A stretch of 13,472 nt of DNA from an uncultured Bacteroidales bacterium (GTDB taxonomy: Bacteria; Bacteroidota; Bacteroidia; Bacteroidales; P3): assembly GCA_905236405.1 (NCBI GenBank), contig CAJOQB010000171.1:1-13472 (forward strand), written 5' to 3'. A program made the translations under genes and the position numbers. The notes beneath the pieces were generated by a model. That model saw only the letters and a program-made list of their open reading frames with translations, was not told the origin of the DNA and ran no database searches. This document shows positions 8,910 through 13,472 of the stretch, one piece after another. Numbering within the stretch: position 1 is the first letter of the stretch; every line of letters starts with the position of its first letter.

Positions 8910-9134
8910 ATGGAACAAAGTATGGAATTAAATCGAGCACAGCTGGATATCCTACGTCTCCTCGGAAGAATGAAAACGATGGAGCAGGTGGAGGAATTAC
9001 GACAAGTGATTTCAAATTATTTTGCCCAGAAAGCGACCGAAGAGATGGACAGATTGTGGGATAACGGGATATGGAGTGAGGAACAAAACGATGCTGTCCT
9101 TAACGAACATCTTCGCACACCGTATCATGTATGA
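8910..9134 (+). CDS. Putative antitoxin of a PIN-family toxin-antitoxin pair
   Basis: 74 residues from the ATG at 8910; a GTG at 8904 (plus two residues) is a less likely start. The protein looks all-helical: an N-terminal hydrophobic heptad-like helix (AQLDILRLLGRMKTMEQVEEL), a second helix with ISNYFAQKATEEMDRLWDNG, and a short acidic tail ending HLRTPYHV. Its stop codon overlaps the toxin start as ATGA (9131-9134), the translational coupling typical of antitoxin-toxin operons. The inferred role is to neutralise the downstream PIN RNase and perhaps repress the shared promoter. No classic DNA-binding fold (RHH, HTH, AbrB) is evident. The assignment rests mainly on gene order and on resemblance to small partners seen beside PIN toxins in Bacteroidetes. 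Confidence 0.75.
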   Translation: MEQSMELNRAQLDILRLLGRMKTMEQVEELRQVISNYFAQKATEEMDRLWDNGIWSEEQNDAVLNEHLRTPYHV

Positions 9135-9541
9135 AACGAGTTGTGCTTGACACCAACTGCCTTCTGGCAAGTATTTCTTCTCGCAGCGAATACTTCATCG
9201 TATGGCGTGGGCTGCATGAGGGGAAGTATACCCTTTGTGTTTCGAACGATATTTTGGCGGGATACGAGGAAATCATTGCCTTCAAGGCAAGCCCCTTGGT
9301 GGCAAAACATGTTGTCGATGCGTTGGTGGATAGCGACAATGTGGAATTCATCGACCCGCAATTCAAGTTGGGTTTAATCACTAATGACACGGATGATAAC
9401 AAGTTTGTGGACTGTGCCTTTGCAGCGAACGCCACATTTATCGTTTCCCAAGATCATCATTTCGATGTGCTCAAGGCCATTGATTTTCCTAAGATTGACG
9501 TCATAAAACTGCAGTCATTTGTATTAATGCTCAAACAATAA
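9131..9541 (+). CDS. PIN-domain toxin, putative ribonuclease (COG1569-type)
   Basis: 136 residues, one complete PIN domain. The metal-binding acidic residues are in their expected places: D7 in VVLDTN (residues 4-9), E46 in GYEEI, the cluster TDDNKFVDCA with D89 and D94, and D108 in VSQDHHF. This layout matches the family annotated as putative toxin component of a toxin-antitoxin system, PIN family. PIN toxins cleave RNA in a Mg2+-dependent way; the target cannot be read from sequence. The start codon overlaps the antitoxin stop (ATGA), supporting coupled translation. The gene appears intact. No terminator is seen directly after it; a GC-rich palindromic cluster begins about 75 nt downstream. 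Confidence 0.9.
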   Translation: MKRVVLDTNCLLASISSRSEYFIVWRGLHEGKYTLCVSNDILAGYEEIIAFKASPLVAKHVVDALVDSDNVEFIDPQFKLGLITNDTDDNKFVDCAFAANATFIVSQDHHFDVLKAIDFPKIDVIKLQSFVLMLKQ

Positions 9542-9617
9542 GTAATAATTCATTAATACAAAGAGACAAAAGGCCACGTTGTCATTTCATCCTTCCCAAT
9601 TGTTAATTTTAACATAA

Positions 9618-9768
9618 GCGGCTGCAGGAACAGCCACGGGTGCCTGTGTCGGTTCCCACAGCCGCCTGCGGGAGGTCCCGCAGCATAGCTGCTACCCCTC
9701 ACGCAGCATAGCTGCGAGGTGCCAAACAGGCGGCTGCGTGACCCCAAACACACGCCTGCGTGAACCCC
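9618..9768. repeat. GC-rich palindromic repeat cluster (REP-like)
   Basis: A GC-rich island in an AT-rich spacer holds several short palindromes: GCGGCTG (9618-9624) with CAGCCGC (9659-9665), enclosing GGAAC/GTTCC (9627-9631/9652-9656); CTGCGGG (9666-9672) with CCCGCAG (9677-9683); two copies of GCAGCATAGCTGC (9680-9692 and 9703-9715), each a 5-bp hairpin with an ATA loop; and CACGC/GCGTG (9751-9755/9758-9762). GCGGCTGC recurs at 9730-9737, and CTGCGTGA occurs at 9734-9741 and 9756-9763. This resembles a repetitive extragenic palindromic element or a decayed small mobile element. Copy number elsewhere in the genome is unknown. Confidence 0.6.
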
Positions 9769-10063
9769 TATATACAGCTCTGATTATCAATGGTGATTTT
9801 GGAGAACTTTCGGCTTTTTAGCACAGTTTCGCTCTTTCTCAGCCGTTGAGTGGTGGCGAAAAGGAGGAAAATGATTGTTCAGTAGAAACCACCCTTTTTA
9901 ACATTTAATTTTGCAGTTTTTTCTCCAAGTGACAATTCCACAACATGCCGAAACATTCCTCCACCGTTTTTTTTTGACTCTGATTCTCGACGTTGGCTCC
10001 TTTGTTTCAACGTAAACAAATCTTTGAATTACCTCACTCATTGGAGCATTTGACAAAATAATT
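9769..10063. other. AT-rich spacer, no gene recognised
   Basis: Between the palindromic cluster and the promoter at 10064 no coding frame with family features, tRNA or terminator could be supported. A nine-T homopolymer occurs near 9968. Short open frames on the minus strand here carry no recognisable features. Confidence 0.5.
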
Positions 10064-10094
10064 TTTGCTGTGTAAAGAAAAACTTGTATCTTTG
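10064..10094 (+). promoter_or_regulatory. Canonical Bacteroidetes promoter for the structured leader and gene string
   Basis: A -33 box TTTG (10064-10067) and a -7 box TATCTTTG (10087-10094) are separated by exactly 19 nt, fitting the Bacteroides primary-sigma consensus (TTTG, about 19-21 nt, TAnnTTTG). Transcription would begin at about 10098-10101, just where the first leader hairpin starts. No other promoter of this quality was noticed between here and the window end. Confidence 0.85.
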
Positions 10095-10098
10095 CAGC

Positions 10099-10400
10099 GT
10101 CTTTCAACAGGCAGAAAGACCGAGAGAAAGCGCATTTTCTCTATTCCGCTTGAAGGTGAACTTGGACACTTCACTAAAGCATAAAGACGGAATAAGGCAA
10201 ATGATTTCTCACTTGTATTGTATTCGTATTTCTACGACATACTGCAAGTGGGGTTATTCAAGAAACCTTATCTTCTTTATGCAAAATGGGAGTCCAAGCC
10301 CAACCTTCAAGGATAGGGTAAACTGGATGGCTCCACTTTTTCTATGTAGGGGTAGTTCTCACCGAGCCGTGAACAAGGGTTGTGCCCGACACGTAGAAGG
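10099..10400 (+). ncRNA. Candidate structured leader RNA, not assigned to a known family
   Basis: At least six consecutive, mutually compatible helical elements can be drawn. H1: GTCTTTC 10099-10105 with GAAAGAC 10114-10120. H2: AGAGAAA 10123-10129 with TTTCTCT 10136-10142. P3: ATTCCG 10143-10148 with CGGAAT 10188-10193, enclosing GTGAA/TTCAC (10156-10160/10170-10174). H4, a long arm: CACTTG 10210-10215 with CAAGTG 10245-10250, GTAT/ATAC (10220-10223/10239-10242) and TCGTA/TACGA (10224-10228/10233-10237) around a TTTC tetraloop. P5: GGAG/CTCC (10289-10292/10331-10334), TCCA/TGGA (10293-10296/10324-10327), GCCC/GGGT (10298-10301/10316-10319). P6: TTCTATGT 10340-10347 with ACGTAGAA 10391-10398, enclosing a bulged GTT..CAC/GTGAAC hairpin (10355-10374) and GGGT/GCCC (10377-10387). 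It begins at the predicted transcription start and ends about 10 nt before the first start codon. It could be a cis-regulatory leader or an RNA partner of the encoded proteins. Pairing is by eye. Confidence 0.62.
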
Positions 10401-10401
10401 G
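10395..10401 (+). promoter_or_regulatory. SD-like site of the first small gene, partly inside leader helix P6
   Basis: AGAAGGG lies 8 nt before the ATG at 10410, good Shine-Dalgarno spacing, which is unusual for Bacteroidetes. Its first four bases belong to the 3' strand of helix P6 (10391-10398), and the GGG could wobble-pair with T residues at 10337-10339. When P6 is formed the site would be masked. Confidence 0.45.
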
Positions 10402-10409
10402 TCAAAAGT

Positions 10410-10811
10410 ATGAGAGATTTGACTTTGATTTCGACCTGTCACCAAAGATATGAACAGGGTGAACCAGTAAGAGGAAGGCAGTACTGCAAACGAGCCATAA
10501 TAATCAAAAACCAAGATTTTCGGGAATTAATTGACATCCCAGATTATCTACTCGATGTAGAAGGATTTGTGGTAAAAATGTATAATATGGATGCAGGAGA
10601 TTCCAATGGTTATTATCCCGAAATGATGTCTCCCAAGTTAATGCAAATGGTGTCTGATAAGACAGATAAAATCGAGTTGCGGGGAGTGCCACTTTTGAAT
10701 TTTAGCGATTATGCCATTACTCTCCATCTAATAAACCGAAAAGTTGACAGGTGTGTCCTGCATATGCTAGATAGAGATATCGATATTGAATATATGGATA
10801 TAAATAAATAA
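10410..10811 (+). CDS. Hypothetical protein, first gene after the structured leader
   Basis: 133 residues from the ATG at 10410; an upstream in-frame TTG at 10380 lies inside the folded leader and is less likely. I do not recognise a named domain. The N-terminus carries a distinctive STCHQRYEQGEPVRGRQYC segment (C10, H11, C26), rich in charged and polar residues, which may be a conserved family signature or a metal-binding element. The middle and C-terminus alternate short hydrophobic strands (FVVKMYNMD, IELRGVPLL, YAITLHLI, CVLHMLDRDIDIEYMDI), suggesting a compact beta-rich fold. No signal peptide or membrane segment is present. The next gene follows after 19 nt. Codon use is AT-rich, like the rest of the string and unlike tilS. 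Confidence 0.75.
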   Translation: MRDLTLISTCHQRYEQGEPVRGRQYCKRAIIIKNQDFRELIDIPDYLLDVEGFVVKMYNMDAGDSNGYYPEMMSPKLMQMVSDKTDKIELRGVPLLNFSDYAITLHLINRKVDRCVLHMLDRDIDIEYMDINK

Positions 10812-10830
10812 TTGCAAAAAAACAGTAAAA

Positions 10831-11235
10831 ATGAATCAAATAGGAGTAAAACAATTAACAATGGGATTCTTGAATTCAACAGAATCTCAGATTGACAGTG
10901 TGGGGACATTTCTGGGGTATAGATTGATAAAGGTTGGGAAGTCTCAATTAAGCGTCACACTTACAGGTGTCACATATGCGATATCAAATTCTCAGTCTTT
11001 TTTTATTATTTTTGACTCTGATTTTGGCAATAGAGCCGTGGTTCAAAAGACCTATTGGGCTGATGAAACTTATTCTCTATATCAAATGTTGATGGAAGGG
11101 AAAATCCAAGGTAAAAAATATCCAAATTCAACAGGTTTTTTTATGGATGCTCAACCAATAGGTCAAGTCCTGGTTGAATATCAAGTGCTCAAAGGTGAAG
11201 AATGTGTGACAGTTAGTCAGGAGTGTGTGTTGTAA
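10831..11235 (+). CDS. Hypothetical beta-rich protein, second gene of the string
   Basis: 134 residues, no recognised family. Predicted mainly beta by eye: TFLGYRLIKVG, QLSVTLTGVTYAI and QSFFIIFDSDFG form successive strands, then a short helical stretch (TYSLYQMLMEGKI), then strands near the C-terminus (GQVLVEYQVLKG, ECVTVSQECVL). No signal peptide, membrane helix or catalytic motif is evident. It starts at the ATG at 10831, 19 nt after the previous stop, preceded by an A-rich stretch of the kind Bacteroidetes often use in place of SD. Probably co-transcribed from the promoter at 10064. Function cannot be assigned. Confidence 0.72.
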   Translation: MNQIGVKQLTMGFLNSTESQIDSVGTFLGYRLIKVGKSQLSVTLTGVTYAISNSQSFFIIFDSDFGNRAVVQKTYWADETYSLYQMLMEGKIQGKKYPNSTGFFMDAQPIGQVLVEYQVLKGEECVTVSQECVL

Positions 11236-11271
11236 ATCCCTAAACTACCTAAATCAAAAAAAGATAATGTC

Positions 11272-11778
11272 ATGGAATTAAAAGCTTTACTTAAAGAAGG
11301 AACATCTAGCCGCAGTATCAGCATGATTGTTCCGATTTTTACCCATCCTTTTTTGCCACCTATGTATGTAGACCCGCGATGGGCTAGACCTAGCGTATTC
11401 CACTGCTTTGCAGATTATGTTTTCCCCGAGATAAATGACGTTGAAAATGACTTTAATAACTTGGTCGATTGTGTAAATCGGGCATCTGCGGGGACTACGA
11501 TTGACCGCTATCTGGCAGGATTGTTGACAGTCGTAGATAATCATATTCAACGGTGTGGAAGGTTGCTTTTTCCAGACTTGTTGATGTATATAGACTGTCT
11601 GGCCTATTTATGCTACGCAAGCGATTTGATGACGGAAAGAGAAGTGAATGCGAATTATGTCAAATGGCTTAAATTTGTAGTTGATAAGCGTCGTTCTAAA
11701 TTGTATGCGTCTTCTATGTTTGGCCCACAACCCTTTGCAGGGTCCAAGAATGAACGAGACTATATTTCATGTTTATAA
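11272..11778 (+). CDS. Hypothetical protein, third gene of the string
   Basis: 168 residues, the longest of the six unrecognised small proteins. The N-terminal part is Pro- and aromatic-rich (FTHPFLPPMYVDPRWARP, residues 24-41), and the remainder looks helical (ENDFNNLVDCVNRA, RYLAGLLTVVDNHIQRCG, LLMYIDCLAYLCYASDLM, NYVKWLKFVVDKRR), ending in a short polar tail. The helices are amphipathic to hydrophobic but broken by charged residues, so it is probably soluble or peripheral, not polytopic. Cysteines are frequent (six to seven). It starts 36 nt after the previous stop and is followed after 18 nt by the next gene. No known motif was found. Confidence 0.72.
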   Translation: MELKALLKEGTSSRSISMIVPIFTHPFLPPMYVDPRWARPSVFHCFADYVFPEINDVENDFNNLVDCVNRASAGTTIDRYLAGLLTVVDNHIQRCGRLLFPDLLMYIDCLAYLCYASDLMTEREVNANYVKWLKFVVDKRRSKLYASSMFGPQPFAGSKNERDYISCL

Positions 11779-11796
11779 TGTAAGAAATAATCATTT

Positions 11797-12153
11797 ATGG
11801 CACGAATATCATTTCCTTTCGGTATAGAAAAGGAGGCCGAGATTTATTGCAGAGCCAGTAAGGTCGGCCTGTCAACAGATGCTAACGCACCAAAAGTAAT
11901 CAAAGAGATGGCTGATAATTTGGTTGCGAATGAAATCAAAGAGTTTCCCAAACAAGAGATTTTTGGTGCCATTGCACAATGGACAAGGCGAGCTGTTGAA
12001 GATTTAAACGACGATTCTGAAGACAATGTTGCATGGTGGATAGACCTCTATTGTTCGAGCGTCATCAAAGCGACAATGCCAGATTGTTCGTTCGATTATG
12101 ACGAAATTTTTAAATATGCTTTTAAGGATTATTATTCACAGTATAACTTTTAA
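11797..12153 (+). CDS. Hypothetical helical protein, fourth gene of the string
   Basis: 118 residues, acidic overall, no recognised family. It looks mostly alpha-helical: PKVIKEMADNLVANEIKEF, IFGAIAQWTRRAVEDL, VAWWIDLYCSSVIKA, and a C-terminal FDYDEIFKYAFKDYYSQY. The Trp/Tyr content of the second half suggests a packed helical bundle or a protein-protein interface. No signal sequence or membrane helix. The ATG at 11797 lies 18 nt after the previous stop, and the following gene begins only 12 nt after this one, supporting a single transcript. It may form a complex with its similarly sized neighbours, but that is inference from gene packing alone. Confidence 0.72.
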   Translation: MARISFPFGIEKEAEIYCRASKVGLSTDANAPKVIKEMADNLVANEIKEFPKQEIFGAIAQWTRRAVEDLNDDSEDNVAWWIDLYCSSVIKATMPDCSFDYDEIFKYAFKDYYSQYNF

Positions 12154-12165
12154 CTAACAAAAAAT

Positions 12166-12516
12166 ATGATACCGTTTCCATCACAATCTGAATTTCGTGG
12201 TGCAATGACCAACATGGCCACTTTTATGATGGCTCGAGCATTCAAAACAGAAATCCAATATGACGTTTTCACCCTAATATCGGAGGATGAAAAGTCGGAT
12301 ATCAAGTATTCAAGATATAATGAAAATGTAGTCGAAAAGTTGGTAAAACTTGGAGCTGAAAAGTTCGCGGCCTATAATTCCGTCGAAGCATTGTTCTGTG
12401 CTGCAATGTCTGTCGGCACTATTATAAAGGAGTACGAATGGGGCATCCAGTTCGTTGTTGGAGACGGTTGTTATCAAATGGCCAGACGCATTTATAACGC
12501 AGCAAATAATGTATAA
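12166..12516 (+). CDS. Hypothetical protein, fifth gene of the string
   Basis: 116 residues, no recognised family. The sequence begins MIPFPSQSEF and continues with a Met-rich helix (FRGAMTNMATFMMARAFK, residues 10-27), a short strand region (YDVFTLISEDE), then two likely helices (NVVEKLVKLGAEKFAAY and VEALFCAAMSVGTIIKEY) and a last segment VVGDGCYQMARRIYNAA. Predominantly helical like its upstream neighbour, from which it is separated by only 12 nt; the next gene also follows after 12 nt. No catalytic signature, signal peptide or clear transmembrane helix is visible. The tight, regular spacing with both neighbours is the main clue that it belongs to a shared complex or pathway. Confidence 0.72.
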   Translation: MIPFPSQSEFRGAMTNMATFMMARAFKTEIQYDVFTLISEDEKSDIKYSRYNENVVEKLVKLGAEKFAAYNSVEALFCAAMSVGTIIKEYEWGIQFVVGDGCYQMARRIYNAANNV

Positions 12517-12528
12517 CAACAAAACACT

Positions 12529-12891
12529 ATGTGGAACAGTTTTAATAGACAGAGTCGACAAATGATTCAGAATATTGAAAATGGTTTTAAAACCCATCCG
12601 ATGTATCGAGACTACGATATCTCTACTTATGTAACTGATATACAGTCGGGATGCATTGCTATGGATATAGAGAAAAATGGAGTCGTCAAAAAGAAGTTTC
12701 TGTTTATGCCCAACGAAAAAGGTGTTATTTTTAATATTGCAATATATGGTCAGTCACTTGACCACGAGTGTCAGGCTATAAGAAATTCCGGATTATGTTT
12801 TGGCCTTCCTGTCGAAGATGTGTCAATTGATAACGGTGGAATGTCTCGATACATCGATGTCTATATTGGGGATTATTCACATCTCTTATAA
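12529..12891 (+). CDS. Hypothetical protein, sixth gene of the string
   Basis: 120 residues, no recognised family. An N-terminal helix (SRQMIQNIENGFKTH) is followed by alternating strands: YDISTYVTDI, CIAMDIEKNG, KKKFLFMPNEKG, VIFNIAIYGQS, and a C-terminal RYIDVYIGDYSHLL. This alpha-then-beta pattern suggests a small mixed fold. It has no export signal and no membrane helix. It starts at the ATG at 12529, 12 nt after the previous stop, and a 43-nt gap without a visible terminator separates it from the GHKL ATPase gene, so read-through into the ATPase is likely. Confidence 0.72.
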   Translation: MWNSFNRQSRQMIQNIENGFKTHPMYRDYDISTYVTDIQSGCIAMDIEKNGVVKKKFLFMPNEKGVIFNIAIYGQSLDHECQAIRNSGLCFGLPVEDVSIDNGGMSRYIDVYIGDYSHLL

Positions 12892-12934
12892 ACACATTGT
12901 TTTCATTCCATGTTGACCACAAAAGTATGTAAAA

Positions 12935-13472
12935 ATGAGAAAGTTTGATTTAAACATTGATAAAATACTCGAAGATTGGAATGTGGAGCATGCAATAAGA
13001 GAGGTTATTGCTAATGCATTAGATGAACAACACCTAACAAAAACTCAGGATATTAGAATTGACAAGAGAGGAGAGTCCTGTTGGAGTATTAGAGACTTTG
13101 GCCGTGGAATAAAGTATGAGCATTTTGTTCAAAATGAGAGTAAAGAAAAACAAACTGCCCATGGTGTTATTGGCAAGTTTGGAATAGGGCTGAAAGACGC
13201 ATTGGCCACATTTGATAGGAATAGTGTTCGAGTAAACATCTATTCAAAACATGGCGACATAAGAATAGAGCGTTTGAATAAAGGGGGATTTAATGATATT
13301 GTTACCTTGCATGCAATCATCGAAGAACCTTCAAGGCCAATGATGACAGGAACGGAGTTTGTGATGGAGGGGGTCTCTGATAGCAATATGGCAAGGGCAA
13401 AAAGTTTCTTTTTGAAATTCTCAAATCATAGTGTACTTGAGACCACTCGTTTGGGTGAGATTATAGAACGAA
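12935..13472 (+). CDS. GHKL-family (Hsp90/MutL/MORC-like) ATPase, 3' truncated by window end
   Basis: 179 codons are visible from the ATG at 12935 and the frame runs off the edge. The Bergerat-fold ATP site is clear. The N box is REVIANALDE, with E23 as likely general base, N27 for Mg2+ and D30. The G1 box is DFGRGI (residues 54-59), with D54 expected to contact adenine. The G2 box is GKFGIGLKDALATF (80-93), and TGTEF (138-142) corresponds to the G3 region. The N box sits only 20 residues from the start, so this is a stand-alone or N-terminal ATPase module, not a histidine-kinase tail. Proteins of this fold act as ATP-gated clamps or dimerising machines, and some occur in bacterial conflict systems. 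What follows the ATPase domain here is not visible. It is the only enzyme recognised in the string and its likely motor. Confidence 0.88.
   Translation, partial: MRKFDLNIDKILEDWNVEHAIREVIANALDEQHLTKTQDIRIDKRGESCWSIRDFGRGIKYEHFVQNESKEKQTAHGVIGKFGIGLKDALATFDRNSVRVNIYSKHGDIRIERLNKGGFNDIVTLHAIIEEPSRPMMTGTEFVMEGVSDSNMARAKSFFLKFSNHSVLETTRLGEIIER

Noticed and set aside
9680..9715. Possible CRISPR-like repeat (GCAGCATAGCTGC twice)
   Set aside because: Only two 13-nt copies 10 nt apart, no array and no cas genes; better explained as REP-like hairpins.
9553..9753. 66-codon minus-strand open frame
   Set aside because: It is made largely from the GC-rich palindromic cluster, giving a Gly/Cys/Arg-rich product with no features.
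9898..10107. 69-codon minus-strand open frame
   Set aside because: It overlaps the strong plus-strand promoter and leader start, and the product has no domain or consistent composition.
10099..10400. Group II intron or retron as explanation for the folded leader
   Set aside because: No domain V-like GAGCCG...ACGGUUC hairpin, no 5' GUGYG boundary and no reverse transcriptase gene in the window.
10084..10413. Plus-strand open frame through the leader (109 codons, or 70 from the ATG at 10201), whose stop overlaps the next ATG as ATGA
   Set aside because: Its first codons precede the predicted transcription start and the product looks like translated structured RNA. The dense helices favour an RNA. 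The ATGA overlap is odd enough that a translated leader peptide from 10201 is not fully excluded.

Overview
The window looks like a chromosomal segment of a Bacteroidales bacterium, such as a Prevotella, Bacteroides or related gut or oral lineage. Three things in the sequence point there. The first gene ends in a type IX secretion (Por) sorting domain. Two promoters carry the TAnnTTTG -7 box of Bacteroidetes, one with a well-spaced -33 TTTG. Most genes lack strong Shine-Dalgarno sequences. Base composition divides the window: 1-7694 is a GC-balanced, core-like block, and from about 7700 onward the sequence is clearly AT-richer and made of accessory genes, apart from one GC-rich palindromic patch at 9618-9768.

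Layout. (i) 1-6258: 3' part of a giant secreted adhesin-like protein (beta-helix, repeated Ig-like modules, a GEVED module, a jelly-roll-like domain, C-terminal sorting signal), closed by a textbook terminator at 6283-6312. (ii) 6330-7694: tilS, a housekeeping tRNA-modification gene. (iii) 8659-7776, minus strand: a short cluster with the C-terminal remnant of a DUF4160 protein, a DUF2442 protein and a small membrane protein. (iv) 8910-9541: a toxin-antitoxin pair, with a small helical antitoxin and a PIN-family RNase sharing an ATGA overlap. (v) 9542-10063: gene-free, holding the GC-rich palindromic cluster. (vi) 10064 to the window end: a canonical promoter, a roughly 300-nt leader that can fold into at least six non-overlapping helical elements, then seven same-strand genes. 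Six of these are small and unrecognised (116-168 aa); the seventh is a GHKL-type ATPase cut by the window edge.

Region (vi) is the best candidate for an undescribed system. One promoter appears to drive a structured RNA followed by a tight gene string (gaps 12-43 nt) that ends in a GHKL ATPase of the fold family including Hsp90, MutL and MORC. The 3' strand of the last RNA helix overlaps an SD-like AGAAGGG placed 8 nt before the first start codon, so the RNA could gate translation of the operon, or could itself be a functional partner of the proteins. Accessory composition and a neighbouring toxin-antitoxin pair fit a defence or conflict island, but no function can be proved from sequence alone. 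The helices were found by eye; covariation across homologues would be decisive.
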